Positions 1-12,555 of a DNA stretch of 64,000 nt are shown here, in pieces. Source of the DNA: Drechslera avenae (taxonomy: Eukaryota; Ascomycota; Dothideomycetes; Pleosporales; Pleosporaceae); assembly GCA_034640345.1 (NCBI GenBank), contig JAXRVH010000036.1, forward strand, positions 62,001-126,000, written 5' to 3'. Each line of letters opens with the position of its first letter. The first letter of the stretch is position 1. Under the pieces are notes generated by a model. That model worked only from the letters and a program-made list of their open reading frames with translations, was not told where the DNA came from and did no database searches. A program made the translations under genes and the position numbers.

Positions 1-158
1 ATATCTCTAGAGTTCTTATATAGCTAAATCTAATTATATTTTAAGAAGAAGTCTATGTAAGATATAATAGCGTAGCCTATAAACTCTTCTAAGAACTTAT
101 TAGAGTTAAGTAGTAGATTAGTATTATAGATAGTACCTCTATTAATCTTTTAAGTATT
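1..158 (-). mobile_element. Ty3/Gypsy reverse transcriptase fragment, runs off left edge
   Basis: Read on the minus strand, and taking TAA/TAG as former CAA/CAG, this gives the Gypsy RT core: an INR-TI-N-LL stretch, then EEF-GYAI-S-IDFF-YDQI. That matches the family signature in which RT opens with a VTIRDA-like segment followed by an EEFAG and SxxDFFSGYDQ block. The frame continues from 1965-2060 (FLV-K-K--Y-LIN) if the element copy at 159-1964 is removed, so this is one gene split by an insertion. Many stops make it non-functional. The remaining RT lies outside the window. Confidence 0.7.
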
Positions 159-1964
159 GGTTTACAAGTGATATTTATACTTAACAGCAGATCTTTACAA
201 CGCGGTATTGTAGTAATAGTAATATAAGAAAGTAGTTAAGGCGCTATTCTAGTACCTTATACTTAGTTAAATGCGGTATTAACTTAGTAAATATACGTAG
301 GCAGGGCAGCTATAAGCGTATAATAAAGGAACTTTTTTAAATTTAGAACTACCGCAACACATTATGCTATTGCAATATATTATTCTATTGCAACGTCTTA
401 TCCTATTATAACTCCTTATCCTATTGTAACTACTTATCCTATTATAACTCCTTATCCTATTACAACGCTAATTTGTCTATATCTATAAACGCCTTATTAT
501 CGCTAGAGTGCTATCCTTTTTTGTCCTTTAGCTAGATCCTATAAGTAGTAAGGTAATAATTTAGGTGTAACTATAATTCTAGCAGTATACTATACCTAAG
601 ATTATTGTAATAGATTGCGTAATACTATAACTAAGCTGTGTATAAGCTTTAAACAAGCTATAGACAAGCTATAGACGAGCTGTAGATAAGACCTAGTATT
701 TAGAATATAATTACGCAATAGATAAGCTATAGTAGAGGATATTAAAGTTATATAGTTTAACTCTATAAAGAGTCTAGGAAAATTTTTATAAAGCTTCTAG
801 TTTACTTCTACTTATTTCTTCGTACACTATAATCTTCTTCTATCTTAGAACTCTCTTAATATCTAATATCTAATTAATTATATCGCGCCTAGCTATTATT
901 ATAGACGTAATATACAATATCTTAGATAGAGCTATATATAAGGATAGCACTAGGCTTATTAAGATTATTAATAATAGCGAACTCTATACTACCTATATAG
1001 TCTATCTTAATAAACTACTACGTCGCCTTAGTCTACTATTATATGTTCTTCCTAAGTTCTATCTCTTATATATATAAGAACGCCTACTTAGTTTAAAGAA
1101 CAAAAAGAACACTACTAAACTATAGAAGATAAGGCTACTTCTAGTTACTCTATATATAATAGCCTACTACCTTTTACTATAGATAGGCTTATTAGCTAGT
1201 GTAAAACTTTTTATTAAGGACTAGCTATAGGAGTTAACTAACTTAAGTATAGCACTTAAGGAGTATCTCTCTATCTAATTCTATTATAAGAGGTTTCTAG
1301 ACAACCTTATTAATTACGAAGAATATTATAATTTGCTAGTAGATCTCCTTTTTATAGTAGAGATTGCTTAAACGTATAGATTAGCGTAGATAGTATTAGT
1401 TAATAACTACGACGACTATAATAATAGTAATAGTAATAGTTTATAGCAATAGTAATAGTAATAATAACTATAACTATAATAATAGCAATAGTAATAGCTT
1501 ATAGTAATAGTAATAGTAATAGCTAGTAAGGGGAGGATAGTATTAATATTAATATTAGTATTAGTATTAGTATCGACATTAGTATTAGGCATTAAGTATT
1601 AGATATTAGGTTAGGTCTGTGTAGAGAAGCTTTTAGGTATTAGTTGTACCCTTATAGGTCGTTAGGAGTAGAGAATTGTATATAGTATTAGGATAGCTAT
1701 CTTTGCTATATTATAATAGCTTAGTTATATTGTAGCTTTATAGCTATAGGCGTAGATGTTGTTATAGTTGTTATAGTTGTTATAGTTGTTATAGTTAATT
1801 TTTGCTACCTACTAGTAGCTATTAAGTCTTAGCAATATAATATTACGTAGGCAGTTAATAATTAGCGTTTATAATAGTTATTTAAACAAAGTTTATGTTA
1901 CTTAGTAGGAGTATTTTAATAAAAAAGATTATTAAAAAATATATTAGTCTCTATCCTTAAGGGT
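159..1964 (+). mobile_element. Unrecognised 1.8 kb element family, copy A
   Basis: Near-complete copy of a repeat found at least seven times here. It is flanked by a 14 bp direct repeat ATCTTTTAAGTATT at 145-158 and 1965-1978, the target-site duplication. The body opens with a constant block (AACAGCAGATCTTTACAACG) and ends in TCTCTATCCTTAAGG. No terminal inverted repeats or long terminal repeats are visible. A conserved ORF lies around 885-1530, but its start reads ATA instead of ATG and it has in-frame TAG/TAA codons. Inserted in the minus-strand Gypsy RT. Variable-length duplications without inverted repeats suggest target-primed (non-LTR-like) integration, but no RT is encoded. Confidence 0.75.
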
Positions 1965-1978
1965 ATCTTTTAAGTATT

Positions 1979-3758
1979 ATTAATTAACTAATAGCTCTTA
2001 TCCTTTATTATAACTAGAAATTATAGGTTATAATATTAGCTCTTATAAAGTTTAAGAGTTTCTCTATTAATCTAGTCTTAGATTATCTTAATAACTATCT
2101 TCTAAAGCTTTCTTAGTACCATAAATTAATCTACTTACTACGCCTAGTATAGTACTATATTAATAACTACTAGTAAGATTACTTCTCTACTAACTCTTTC
2201 TAACTTATAGAAGTCTTAGACTAAAGCTAATTCCCTTCTATATAGAAGTTCTTTAAGTATTTCTATTTCTCTTAGTAGAAGATCTAGTAAGATCTTTATT
2301 TTCTTTTATCTCTTAGAGATAATCCAAGTGCCTCTTAAAAACCTTATATAATATAGCTTAAAGTACTTTATAAATAGTACTTAGTTTAGATCTTTAGTAG
2401 AGTACTATTTAGCTTTTACTCTTTCTTTCTAATTTTATTAGCCTTTAATTTCTTATATAGTCTAGTCTAAGTTATTAATAGGCTTAATCTTTTACTCTTT
2501 TTACTTATATATCCTATTTGCTTTAAAGTCTATTACTTCTTTCTAAGTTACTATTTAATCTTTAAAAAGAATTAATATTACTTCTACTAGAATACTACTC
2601 TTCTTTATCTAAATAGCTCTAAGCTTCTCTATATAGATCTAATTTACTTTCTATTCTTTATATTTACTAAATCTAAGTACTACTATAACTTTCTTTAAAA
2701 TTATATCTAATAAATTCTTAGTAAAATTATTAGCTATTAAAAATAATCTATTTTTATTCTTTACTACTATACTACTATTTAGCTCTTTACTTAAGAATAT
2801 TTATAAATTCTATAAAAAATACTTAGTTTTACTAGAAACTAATAGCTTATTAATTCTTACTTTTCTCAACTACTTTATTACTAATAGTATAGCTAAATAC
2901 TTTTAAGATAAGCCTTCTAGATTAATCTATACTACTACTAAGCTAATATTTTTCTATAATATATATTTAGCTAGCTTTTCTCTCTTATATTTAGAGAGTA
3001 CTATACTAGTAGCTATACTTCTCTAGTATTTCCTAATATAGAACTAGTATACACTCTTAGAGCCTTAATCTAATTATCTCTTATATATATAAATCTTATA
3101 TTAAATTCTCTATTTACTAACAATATAATAGTAAGTAAGACTATTAGTTATATACTTAATATATATATAAGTATTAGTTAAAAAGAAATTCTTTAGAATA
3201 ATAAGGTGTATATAGTTTTCTATAATAAAGATATTAGTTTAGACTTTAATTCTTCTAATCTATATAGAGATTCTCTAGATAATACCTATAAAAGCTTTAG
3301 TACTTTTATTTACTAAAACTATTTATACTATACTTATACTTTTTAGTAGAGAGATTATTAGTAAGTTTACTTTTTCTACTATACTTCTTATTATAGTATT
3401 AAGTTCTAATTTTAAATTTAGTAGAGTTATAAAAGTAATAATAAAAATATTAATTAGAGCCTTTAGATAGTCTCTATATAAGTATTTAATACTAGCTATA
3501 ATATTATATTCTTACTAACTATATATTAGTTTATCTCTATTTAGTCTAATATTATAATTATCTTCTAAAATAATATAATAATATATGTAGCTAATTTAAG
3601 TATCTATCTAGTATTTAGCTATATTATAGTAATACTATATTACTTTATCTAATATTACTTTAACTAAAATATAGTCTAATAATTATTTTAGTAAAAGAGA
3701 GTCTACCTAGCTTCTAAGCCTTAAATTATTTTCTAACTAGCTTTTATCTAATTTACTA
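1979..3758 (-). mobile_element. Ty3/Gypsy protease-to-RT segment, RIP-degraded
   Basis: Minus-strand translation, with stops at Gln-type codons ignored, shows a retropepsin-like block near 3150-3300: VQIVLVN--T, then GII-ISIQI-RI-V-TNIFIIEN, then ILKNFFL in place of the usual ILG-P-L. Further down the strand a long linker (about 2100-2700) resembles the acidic region before RT in fungal Gypsy elements. It connects leftwards to the RT fragment and rightwards, across the Fot1 insertion, to the gag end at 5589. Stops and Asp-to-Asn type changes show it is dead. The assignment of the protease is by pattern only. Confidence 0.6.
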
Positions 3759-5588
3759 ACGTAGTTCACAAGCGAGCGCGCTACTTTGCACTAGCGCGTT
3801 AATATTAAGACGTCATTACGCACTTTTATTATAGTTAATAAACTATTACGATATACTAAATTAATTATTAGAATTACTACTATTACTTATACTATCTATC
3901 TTAACTACGCAGGTATAAGCATTATATCTAGTCTACTTATAACGCCTACACTACCTCTCTCCTTATACTCTCTTTAACACTCTCTTACTATTGCTATAAC
4001 TACTATCTACCTATTTAGCTAATACTTCTTATACCTTACCTATAGTAAAAGTCTCTTCTATCTATATATATTACCTCTTATAACTCTTATACTTATTTAA
4101 TTTATATAGAGCTACTTAGAGAGTACTTATTTCCTCTATTATAAGCGTTATCTTATATACTATTTGCTAAGCTCTCTTACTTAACTACGTAATCTACTTA
4201 CTAAGTAAATTAGTAGAAAACCTATAGCGCTTTCTAACGCTCTATTAAATAAGACTAATTTAAGCCTTAACTTTACGCGTATTACATAGTGTCCACGCCT
4301 TCTAGGCGGCTATCTATTATAGTAATTAATATAGTATCTATACTACTATATTAAGCTTTAATAGTATAGCCTATAGGTTATATAGGACTAGACTAGCACC
4401 TCTAAAGCTAGCTTAGATATTCTTCTTTATAATAGACTACTTAAAAGTAGTTTTAAAGGCTAGTAGAAAGGTCTCTTTACTAATATAGTAGGTATAGTTA
4501 TATACTAAGCCTAAGATTATATTACTATATACGCGCTTTAATAGCGAAAAGTAAGCAATATTAAGAGGCTATAGGAGGTGCGAAGAGTAGGTAGGTATAT
4601 AGAGAAGGATAATATTTCTTTTCTTATTGTAATCTTAAAAATTAATTAAGTAATAGCTCTTATAGCTATTAATAATTAGTAGTTAGTATCTACTAATAGT
4701 ATAGCGTCTTATATACTTCTTAAAGTAATCTAACTAGGTAAGCCTAAGCTAGTTATTTATTTAGCTGTTAGAGCTAACCTTAAGAACCTAATTAGGAGGC
4801 AAATTTTTAAACTAGACGTTAATAAGCACCTTACCTACGAAGATAATAAAGGGAGGTATCTAGTAATCTAACGCGCCTACGCCTTAGATTATAGTAACCT
4901 ACTTATAGTTACCTAGTTATATCTACTTCTTTTTACTAGATTCTTTAGAGGCTATAATAACTATCTATAATAAAATCTTACCTATTATAAAGCTAGTTTT
5001 ATTAAAGTTATAGATATTATTATCTATAATACCTTACTTCTACTTTATTACCTAGACTAAGTTAAACTAGCGCTAGATAGCTACTAGGTCCTTATAGATA
5101 GCTCGCTAGTAATTATAAGAATAGCTCTAGCGCGTATAGAGCTTAGGAGTTTACTTAATAAAGTTATTAACCTAGTTCTTACTAATAGAGTTACCCTCCT
5201 ACTTATATAATAGTTTATTAGCTATTACTTAAATATTAGCCTTTATAGGCGTAAATCCTTATATAGACTCTTTAAGAATACACTTAACTATAGCCTTCTC
5301 TTCTAGCTTATTTAGGCGCTTTGAATTCGCTTCGCAGTCGCGTTAAAAGTGTATCCTAGCGCCTCTACGCTAGAGTATTCTTTATAGGACGTTGTAGATA
5401 GAAGTAGTACGTCTTTAGCTTTTAATACGTTAAGATTAGTAATTAGAAAGAGTAAGTTAAAGATCTAATTTAGTATAGAAAGTTTTAGTGTTATATTATT
5501 AAGATATTATATAATATTATCTTAACGCTAACACGCTAGTGCAAAGTAGCGCGCTCGCTTAGGTAGCGCGCTCGCTTATAAACTACAT
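3759..5588 (-). mobile_element. Fot1/pogo-type DNA transposon, copy 1 (dead)
   Basis: Terminal inverted repeats ACGTAGTTCACAAGCGAG (left) and its complement ending AACTACAT (right) are flanked by TA on both sides (3757-3758, 5589-5590). Subterminal GCGAGCGCGC and TTTGCACTAGCGCG blocks are also mirrored. On the minus strand the interior matches copy 3: a CENP-B-like HTH segment and a DDE core, including the segment around the second Asp at about 4660-4700. It is full of stops. At 1830 bp it has the usual Fot1 size. It interrupts the minus-strand Gypsy between gag and protease. Confidence 0.85.
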
Positions 5589-6250
5589 TACTCTAACTTT
5601 AACTTATAGAATTATATTTTAATTTTTTTAATTCTTCTAGTATATACTCTATCTAAAATAGCTGTTTATAGACTTCTAGTATATTACCTAAAATAATCTT
5701 TAATAGTAAGCTAACTCTAGTATCTATAATTTACTAAATAACTTTCTATATATCTAGATTAAGTTTTTCTACTATTTTATATTTTCTAGCCTATTTTTTC
5801 TTAGAGTTATTCTAAGTACCTTTTAGAGTTCTCTTTAAGGCTTTATTTATAGGTATATTTAGTATATCTATATCTACTAGTTCTAGTATATCTTTAAGTT
5901 ACTCTTTCTAATTCTTACTTAAATTATAATTAATTAATTAATTATTATCTCTATTTTTATACTCTTTAAAAAATAGAATATACTCTCTACTAGACTTTTT
6001 TAGAATAGTCTTTAGTATACTTTTCTAGATTTTTACTAGATTATAATTAGAAAAAAGTTTTTTATTAGTATTATTTTAGAAAATAGTAGCTAATACTACT
6101 ATATAACTATTATACTAATTTACGCTAAATAGTTAAAAGATATTATTTAAGTTAGATTTACTTAAAATAGTAAATTTTATTCTAGAATTATATATAGTTC
6201 TTTATTAGAATTATACCTAAGTTATTTAGTATAAGCTAAACTAATATTAT
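5589..6250 (-). mobile_element. Ty3/Gypsy gag-end/pre-protease fragment
   Basis: Minus-strand reading gives a fairly open frame with segments like QKVIQQIIDTRVSLLLKIIL and a following LEELKKLK. This resembles the region just ahead of retropepsin in fungal Gypsy polyproteins (a block in which VSL precedes a conserved G and a phenylalanine-rich turn). It joins the protease segment at 3758 when the Fot1 copy is removed. The right end is cut by element copy B at 6251. The domain call is inference from pattern. Confidence 0.5.
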
Positions 6251-8104
6251 TGTTGTTTGTTTTATAAGTAATATCGATACTTAATAGCAGATCTTTACAA
6301 CGCGGTATTATAGTAATAGTAATATAAGAAAGTAGTTAAGGCGCTATCCTAGTACCTTATACTTAGTTAAATATAGTATTAACTTAGTAAATATACGTAG
6401 GTAGGGTAGCTATAAGCGTATAATAAAGGAACTTTTTTTAATTTAGAACTACTATAACGTATTATGCTATTGTAATATATTATCCTATTGCAACGTCTTA
6501 TCTTATTATAACTCTTTATCTTATTGTAACTACTTATTCTATTATAACTACTTATTCTATTGTAACTCCTTATCCTATTATAACTCCTTATTCTGTTATA
6601 ACTCCTTATCCTATTATAACGCTAATTTATCTATATCTATAAACGCCTTATTATCGCTAGAGTGCTATTCTTTTTTATCCTTTAGCTAGATCCTATAGGC
6701 GGTAAGGTAATAATTTAGGTATAACTGTAATTCTAGTAGTATACTATACCTAAGATTATTATAATAGATTGCGTAATGCTATAACTAAGCTATGCATAAG
6801 CTTTGAATAAGCTATAGATAAGCTATAAACAAGCTATAGACGAACTATAGACGAGCTATAGATAAGCTATAGACAAGACCTAGTATTTAGGATACAATTA
6901 CGCAATAGATAAGCTATAGTAGAGGATATTAAAGTTATATAGTTTAACTCTATAAAGGGTCTAGAAATTTTTTTATAAAGCTTCTAGTTTACTTCTACTT
7001 ATTTCTTTATATACTATAATCTTCTCCTATCTTAGAACTCTCTTAATATCTAATATCTAATTAATTATGTCGCGCCTAGCTATTATCACGGAAGTAATAT
7101 ATAATATCTTAGATAGGGCTATATATAAGGACGGCACTAGGCTTATTAAGATTATTAACAATAGCGAACTCTATACTACCTACGTAGTCTATCTTAATAA
7201 ACTACTACATCGCCTTAGTCTACTATTATATATCCTTCCTAAGTTCTATCTCTTATACATACAAGAACGCATACTTAGTTTAAAGAATAAAAAGAACACT
7301 ACTAAACTATAGAAGATAAGGCTACTCCTAGTCGCTCTATATATAATAGCCTACTACCTTTTGCTATAGATAGGCTTATTAGCTAGTGCGAAACTTTTTA
7401 TTAAGAACTAGCTGTAGGAGTTAACTAACTTAAGTATAGTACTTAAGGAGTATCTCCCTATCTAATTCTATTATAAGAGGTTTCTAGACAACCTTATTAA
7501 TTATAAAGAATATTATAAGTTGCTAGTAGATCTCCTTTTTACAGCAGAGATTACTTAAATATATAGATTAGCGTAGATAGTATTAGTTAACAACTACGAC
7601 GACTATAATAATAGTAATAGCAATAGTTTATAGTAATAGCAATAGTAACAACAATTATAACTATAACAATAGTAATAGCAATAGCTTATAGCGATAGTAA
7701 TAGTAATAGCTAGTAAGGGGAGGATAGCATTAATATTAATATTAGTATTAGTATTAGTATTAGTATTAATATTAGTATTAGGCATTAAGTATTAGATATT
7801 AGGTTAGGTCTACATAGAGGAGATAGTATTAAGATAGCTATCTCTACTATATCACAATAGCTTAGTTATGTTATAGCTTTATAGCTATAGGCGTAGATAT
7901 TATTATAGTTATTGTAGTTGTTATAGTTGTTGTAGTTAATTTTCGCTACCCGCTAGTAGCTATCAAGTCTTGGTAACATAACGTTACGTAGGCAGTTAGC
8001 AATTAGCGTTTATAATAGTTATTCGAATAAAGTTTATATTACATAGTAGGAGTATTTTAATAAAAAAGATTATTAAAAAACATATTAGTCCCTATCCTTA
8101 AGAG
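6251..8104 (+). mobile_element. Unrecognised 1.8 kb element family, copy B (reference copy)
   Basis: The best-preserved copy, 1854 bp. It is flanked by a perfect 14 bp duplication TAAACTAATATTAT at 6237-6250 and 8105-8118. It starts TGTTGTTTGTTTTATAAG and ends CCTTAAGAG. In order it holds a 5' region with repeated short units at 6480-6620 (ACTCCTTATCCTATTATA-type, about 18 bp period), an AGCTATAGA-type repeat at 6790-6890, a protein ORF from 7067, a CAA/AAT-like trinucleotide tract at 7605-7710, an ATTAGT hexamer tract at 7735-7790, and a TTGTTATAG-type 9 bp repeat near 7900-7935. Confidence 0.8.
7067..7720 (+). pseudogene. Conserved ORF of the 1.8 kb element, interrupted by RIP-type stops
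   Basis: Opens with a genuine ATG (MSRLAIITEV...) and is open for 81 codons to TAG at 7310-7312. The same frame then continues for another 100+ codons, and almost every stop is TAA or TAG where CAA/CAG would fit. It ends in a Gln/Asn-rich tract. All other copies keep the frame but read ATA at the start, a G-to-A change. The product is rich in Leu, Ile and Tyr with basic patches (YKDGTRLIKI, LSLKNKKNTTKL). I do not recognise the family. It is likely the protein that defines this element, but no catalytic motif is visible. Confidence 0.55.
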
Positions 8105-8118
8105 TAAACTAATATTAT

Positions 8119-9260
8119 ATTACTCTTAGTAGAATATATTATTATAGACTTTTATAGGTAAAGTAATATATAGGTAAAAAGATTAATATTCTTTTTAATT
8201 TAGCGCCTCTTAATCTCTAATACTATTATATCTATCTATAGTCTCTAACTAAGGTTTATAACTTTACTCTATAGATATTCTAGTATACTCTAGTTAAGTA
8301 TTAATTAGTTATTAAGAAAGTACTATCTTTTATTAATCAAAGCTTATAAAATAGAGTAATCTTTTTTCTAATAGCTTATCTTATTATATACCTAATAGAG
8401 AAGTTAAGCTATTAAGGCCTAGTTATACTAATTAGCTTAGTTACTTAGGCCTAATCTCTATTAAAAACTCTAAAAATTATTACTATAGTTCTAATAGCTT
8501 ATCTAATACTAACTTTATAATAAGTATTTTTATTAATAGAATACTAACTAATTATTCATAAGATTATTATTCTCATAACTACTAGTAGATACTTATATAT
8601 TTACCTAGAGTATATAGCTATAAAGTACTACTATATACTTCTTAGTCTACTTATTAACTTTTTCTCTAATAATCTAATCTATAATTAGCTTAGCTTTATA
8701 TAGTATCTATTATAGGCTCTAAAGTTCTATTTCTAAACTTACTTTATTTAATTTAAGTTAAAGTATATTTTCTATAAGTCTATTAACTTTATTCTTAGTA
8801 GAGGCTAATCTAGGTAGTAACTACTTCTAAGTAATTTTCTAACTATAATCTTAAAAGATAATATTTAATACTAGTAGCTAAAAAACTAGTATCTATTATA
8901 CTTTAGTTAGTTTATTATATATACTTATCTAGGTAGTCTTTATAGATACTAAGTTAAACTCTACTTTTAGTTAAAATCTTTTACTACTTCTATAGAGTTA
9001 AGTATTCTAGTATTTTCTTCTACTTTTATATATTTTAAAAGATACTTAGAAATCTTTTTATACTTGAAAGATAGTAGTAAGTCTATATAAAGTTAAAACT
9101 TCTCTAAAACTCTAATAGCTTACTTTAGTAGTAGTTCTTTAATAAGGTAGAAGCCTCTTTAACCTTTCTTAATTATTAATACTTTAATATAGCGCTTACT
9201 ATAAATATAAAACTCTTATAAGTATTTAAGAGTACTAAGTTCTATTTATACTTAGTATTC
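8119..9260. other. AT-rich degraded stretch, possible Gypsy gag on minus strand
   Basis: No open frame survives. Minus-strand reading, with Gln-type stops ignored, is unusually continuous and charged/Gln-rich (for example RLGLSNQANQYNQALIAQLL near 8430). That would fit the gag part of the minus-strand Gypsy continuing beyond element B. The plus strand is also long but hydrophobic. The domain cannot be assigned with confidence. Confidence 0.3.
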
Positions 9261-10235
9261 GACGCTAGATCTAGATACTCTAGGCTAGTTACTACCTAGC
9301 TATCACGATATAGTTACCCTATCTAAAAATAATACTAAGTTAGCTACTAAGTTAGCTACAAAGCCTACCCTACACTACGCGCGTAATTATAATTATAATT
9401 AGAATTACTATTACTATTACTATTATTAAATTACTATATAAGTGCTAATATTATAATATTAGTATATTAAATAATTATAGGTAGTATAAGCTTAATTATA
9501 GCGCTACTATATAAATAAATACCTAATAGTAGAACGCTTAAGTCTACCTCCGCGATATAACGCAACTAATTCTTCTTCTTCTTCTTCTTCTTCTCTTCTA
9601 CTACTAGCCTATAATACCTATAGCACTTATAATACTTTTACTTACTCTAAATACCTAATATATATTAGTCTAACTTATAATACTACGAAATAACTTACTA
9701 ACTAATATATACATAATTATAATTTACTAAGTATATTATAATAGCTTCTTACTACCTATATATAGCGCTAGATCTAGATACCTTAGGCTAGTTACTACCT
9801 AGCTATTACGATATGGTCGCCCTATCTAAAAATAATACTAAGTTAGCTGCTAAGCCTACCTTACGCTGCGCGCGTAATTATAATTAGGATTACTATTGCT
9901 ATTACTATTACTAAATTACTATATAAGTGCTAATATTATAATATTAGTATATTAAATAATTATAGGTAGTAAAAGCTTAATTATAGCGCTACTATATAAA
10001 TAAATATTTAATAGTAGGACGCTTAAGTCTACCTACGTAATATAACGTAACTAATTCTTCTTCTTCTTCTTCTCTTCTACTACTAGCCTATAATACCTAT
10101 AGCACTTATAATACTCTTACTTACTCTATATACCTAATACGCGTTAGTCTAACTTATAACACTACTAAATAACTTGCTAACTAGAATATAATTAATTATA
10201 ATCTACTAAATACGTTATAGCTTCTTACTTATATA
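9261..10235. repeat. Tandem duplication, two units of about 500 bp
   Basis: Unit 1 (about 9261-9760) and unit 2 (about 9765-10235) share GACGCTAGATCTAGATAC / GCGCTAGATCTAGATACC, then CTAGCTATNACGATAT, a TATTACTATTACT tract, a (TTC)n tract (about 9572-9600 and 10055-10074) and a CTATAGCACTTATAATAC block. The units differ by scattered C/T and G/A changes and by the length of the TTC tract. No coding function is visible. Confidence 0.8.
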
Positions 10236-10330
10236 TAGAAGTAGATTTAATACTTTAGACTATTATAGGCTAGCTAGAAAAGCTTCTTCTTCTTTTATTA
10301 GGTACTTATTAGTCTCTCTATAGATTTTTC

Positions 10331-11614
10331 TATAGAGAGCGTCTACTACTTTTTATAATAGAAAAGGCTCTCTACTTATAATAGTTAGCTTATAAGATAT
10401 AATACCTATTACTATTACTATTACTCTTATATACCCTTATATTTAAATTTACTAAGATATACTCTCTATAGTTTTACCTACTCCTATTTATTTACCTTCT
10501 TAATAGGCTATTTAGGCTAGATCTTTACTTTTCTTCTAGCTATTACTAGCTTAGAACTCTTTTACTTTATTCTAGCTATAAGCTAGGCCTCTTTATCTAT
10601 ACTAATAAGGTAAAGTAGTTCTACTTATAGCTTATCTATATTAGAGTCTATTATATCTAGTTATTAGATAACAGAGTATACTTAAAGAGATACCTCTACT
10701 AGCATTTTATATGCTAAGTGTAGCCCTTTAGTACTATATAACCTTTAACTATATAACTATATAATATTAGCTATCTCTATCTAATTAGATTATCTATTAC
10801 GTAACTATTAAAATCTTCTATCGCGCTCTAATTCTATCTAATTTCCCTTATATTATACACCTATAGATATCTTATTATCGCTATAAGGCCCTTAATCTCC
10901 TCTACCTATATATAAAATATTATATTTTACTTATAATTATTTTAGAGCTATAAGAAAGGCCTTCTTCTTTATAGATAGATTATAGTTAATTCTCTTACTA
11001 AACTACTTATTAACCTTCTTACTAGCTTTCGTATAGAGAGCGTCTATATTCTTTTACAATAGGTAAAACTTAATATTTTTAGATATATCTATACTAGTTA
11101 GAGCTTATTATAATATAGATATATACGCACTTACCTTTATCTCTAAGATATACTCTTTATAGTCTTAACTACTATTAGTTTTTAACTTCTTTAATAGGCT
11201 AATTAGGCTAGACCTTAGCCTTCTTTCTAGCTACTATTAGCTTAGGAGTGTTATTAATTCTAGCTTTAAGCTAGGCCTTAGTGCTTACGCTAAGACTAGT
11301 AGGTAAAGAGTTATCTATATCTATATCTATATATATATTAAGTTTATTATTTAATTACTTAATAATTTATAAGTTTAAAGAGTTTATATACTTAAAGAGA
11401 TACCTCTAGTATTTTATATACTAAGTATAGCTCTTTAGTACTATGTAATCTTTAACTATATAACTATATAATATTAGCTATCTCTATCTTATTAGATTAT
11501 CTATTACGTAACTATTTAAATTCTCTATTACGCTCAAATCCTATCTAATTTCCCTTATATTATATACCTATAGATATCTTATTATTACTATAAGGCTCTT
11601 AATCTCCTCTACTT
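10331..11614. repeat. Direct duplication of a ~580 bp segment
   Basis: Unit 1 (10331-10907) and unit 2 (about 11033-11614) both begin TATAGAGAGCGTCTA and end with CTTAATCTCCTCTAC. Between these they share ATACTCTNTATAGT, AGTATACTTAAAGAGATACC-like and GATATCTTATTAT blocks. About 125 bp separate the units. Both lie directly after the 9261-10235 duplication, so the whole 9.2-11.6 kb tract looks like serial segmental duplication of an unidentified sequence. Confidence 0.7.
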
Positions 11615-12555
11615 AGTATTAAGCTAGCTAGTACTTAAAATACTTAGTATAGAATTCTTACTAGTACTTATTATTAGTGCGGAAATACTATTTAAGCGCT
11701 TTTTAGAAGCTTTTCCAATTCTTATCTTATAAAGCCTTTTTATACTTATCTAAGACTTAGATAATTACTCTTTACTTTAGATTATAATAAGCTATAAGCT
11801 TCTTAATTATTATTTTTATAGTAAACTTATAGTATTTAGCTATTCTCTTAAAATACTTTAAGAATATAGTGATATTTTTTCTATTAAAGATTAGAATACT
11901 CCTAGAAGAATATAGTAAGAGCTAAGAGATATAGACTAGTATATTACTTTTACTAGTAGCATTTAACTAAGTAAGATAGGTTTCTATTATCTAAAGAACC
12001 TTTACTATATTTAAATTATAAGTACTATATACTACTATAGGCTCTTCATACTTACTTAGAGTTAGAATTTATAGTAAGACTACTATTTCTAGAATTAAGT
12101 ATATAATAGATAGTATATTTACTATAATATAAGCTATAGATAAGCGACGTACCTAAGCCAATAACGCACCTAAATAAATATCTAAACTTTAGTATATAAT
12201 TACTTAATACTATAATAACTAACTATAATATATAATATATAGAATTAATTACTAGTATCTACTATATCTTTTTTATATATATAAGAATTATATCCTATCT
12301 TTTTATAGCACTTATAGTGCCTTTTACGCTACTTACTTATACCTATTTAGGCTCTACCTTTATATATTTTCTTCTTAATCTACGCCCTAATATCTAAGTA
12401 GGCTATTCAATTCTTTGCCTATTTCTTTAATAGATCTCTATCTACTTAAATCAACTTTCTTTTACGTAATTTACGCTTAGAAGCTACTCTATTTAACGCT
12501 TTAAGCTAGAGTACTTAGGCTACTAGTAGCGTCTATAAATATAGTATTATTTTAG
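11615..12555 (-). other. Unassigned AT-rich segment with coding-like minus strand
   Basis: From about 12540 downwards the minus strand reads as a long charged, Lys/Gln-rich segment with Gln-type stops only (QKKVDLSRQRSIKEIGKEL, then RYKQVAQKALQVLQKDRI near 12300). It may be the C-terminal tail of a lost transposase or another mobile protein. I do not recognise it. The element copy at 12556 follows immediately. Confidence 0.3.

Noticed and set aside
1..200. Possible telomere or subtelomere end
   Set aside because: No TTAGGG-type repeats; the sequence is retroelement RT on the minus strand.
6480..6620. Regular short repeats that could suggest a CRISPR-like array
   Set aside because: Units are imperfect, have no unique spacers, and recur inside every copy of a mobile element in a fungal sequence.
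7603..7785. 60-codon minus-strand frame rich in Asn/Thr/Tyr
   Set aside because: Read-through of trinucleotide and hexamer repeats in the element; no coding character.
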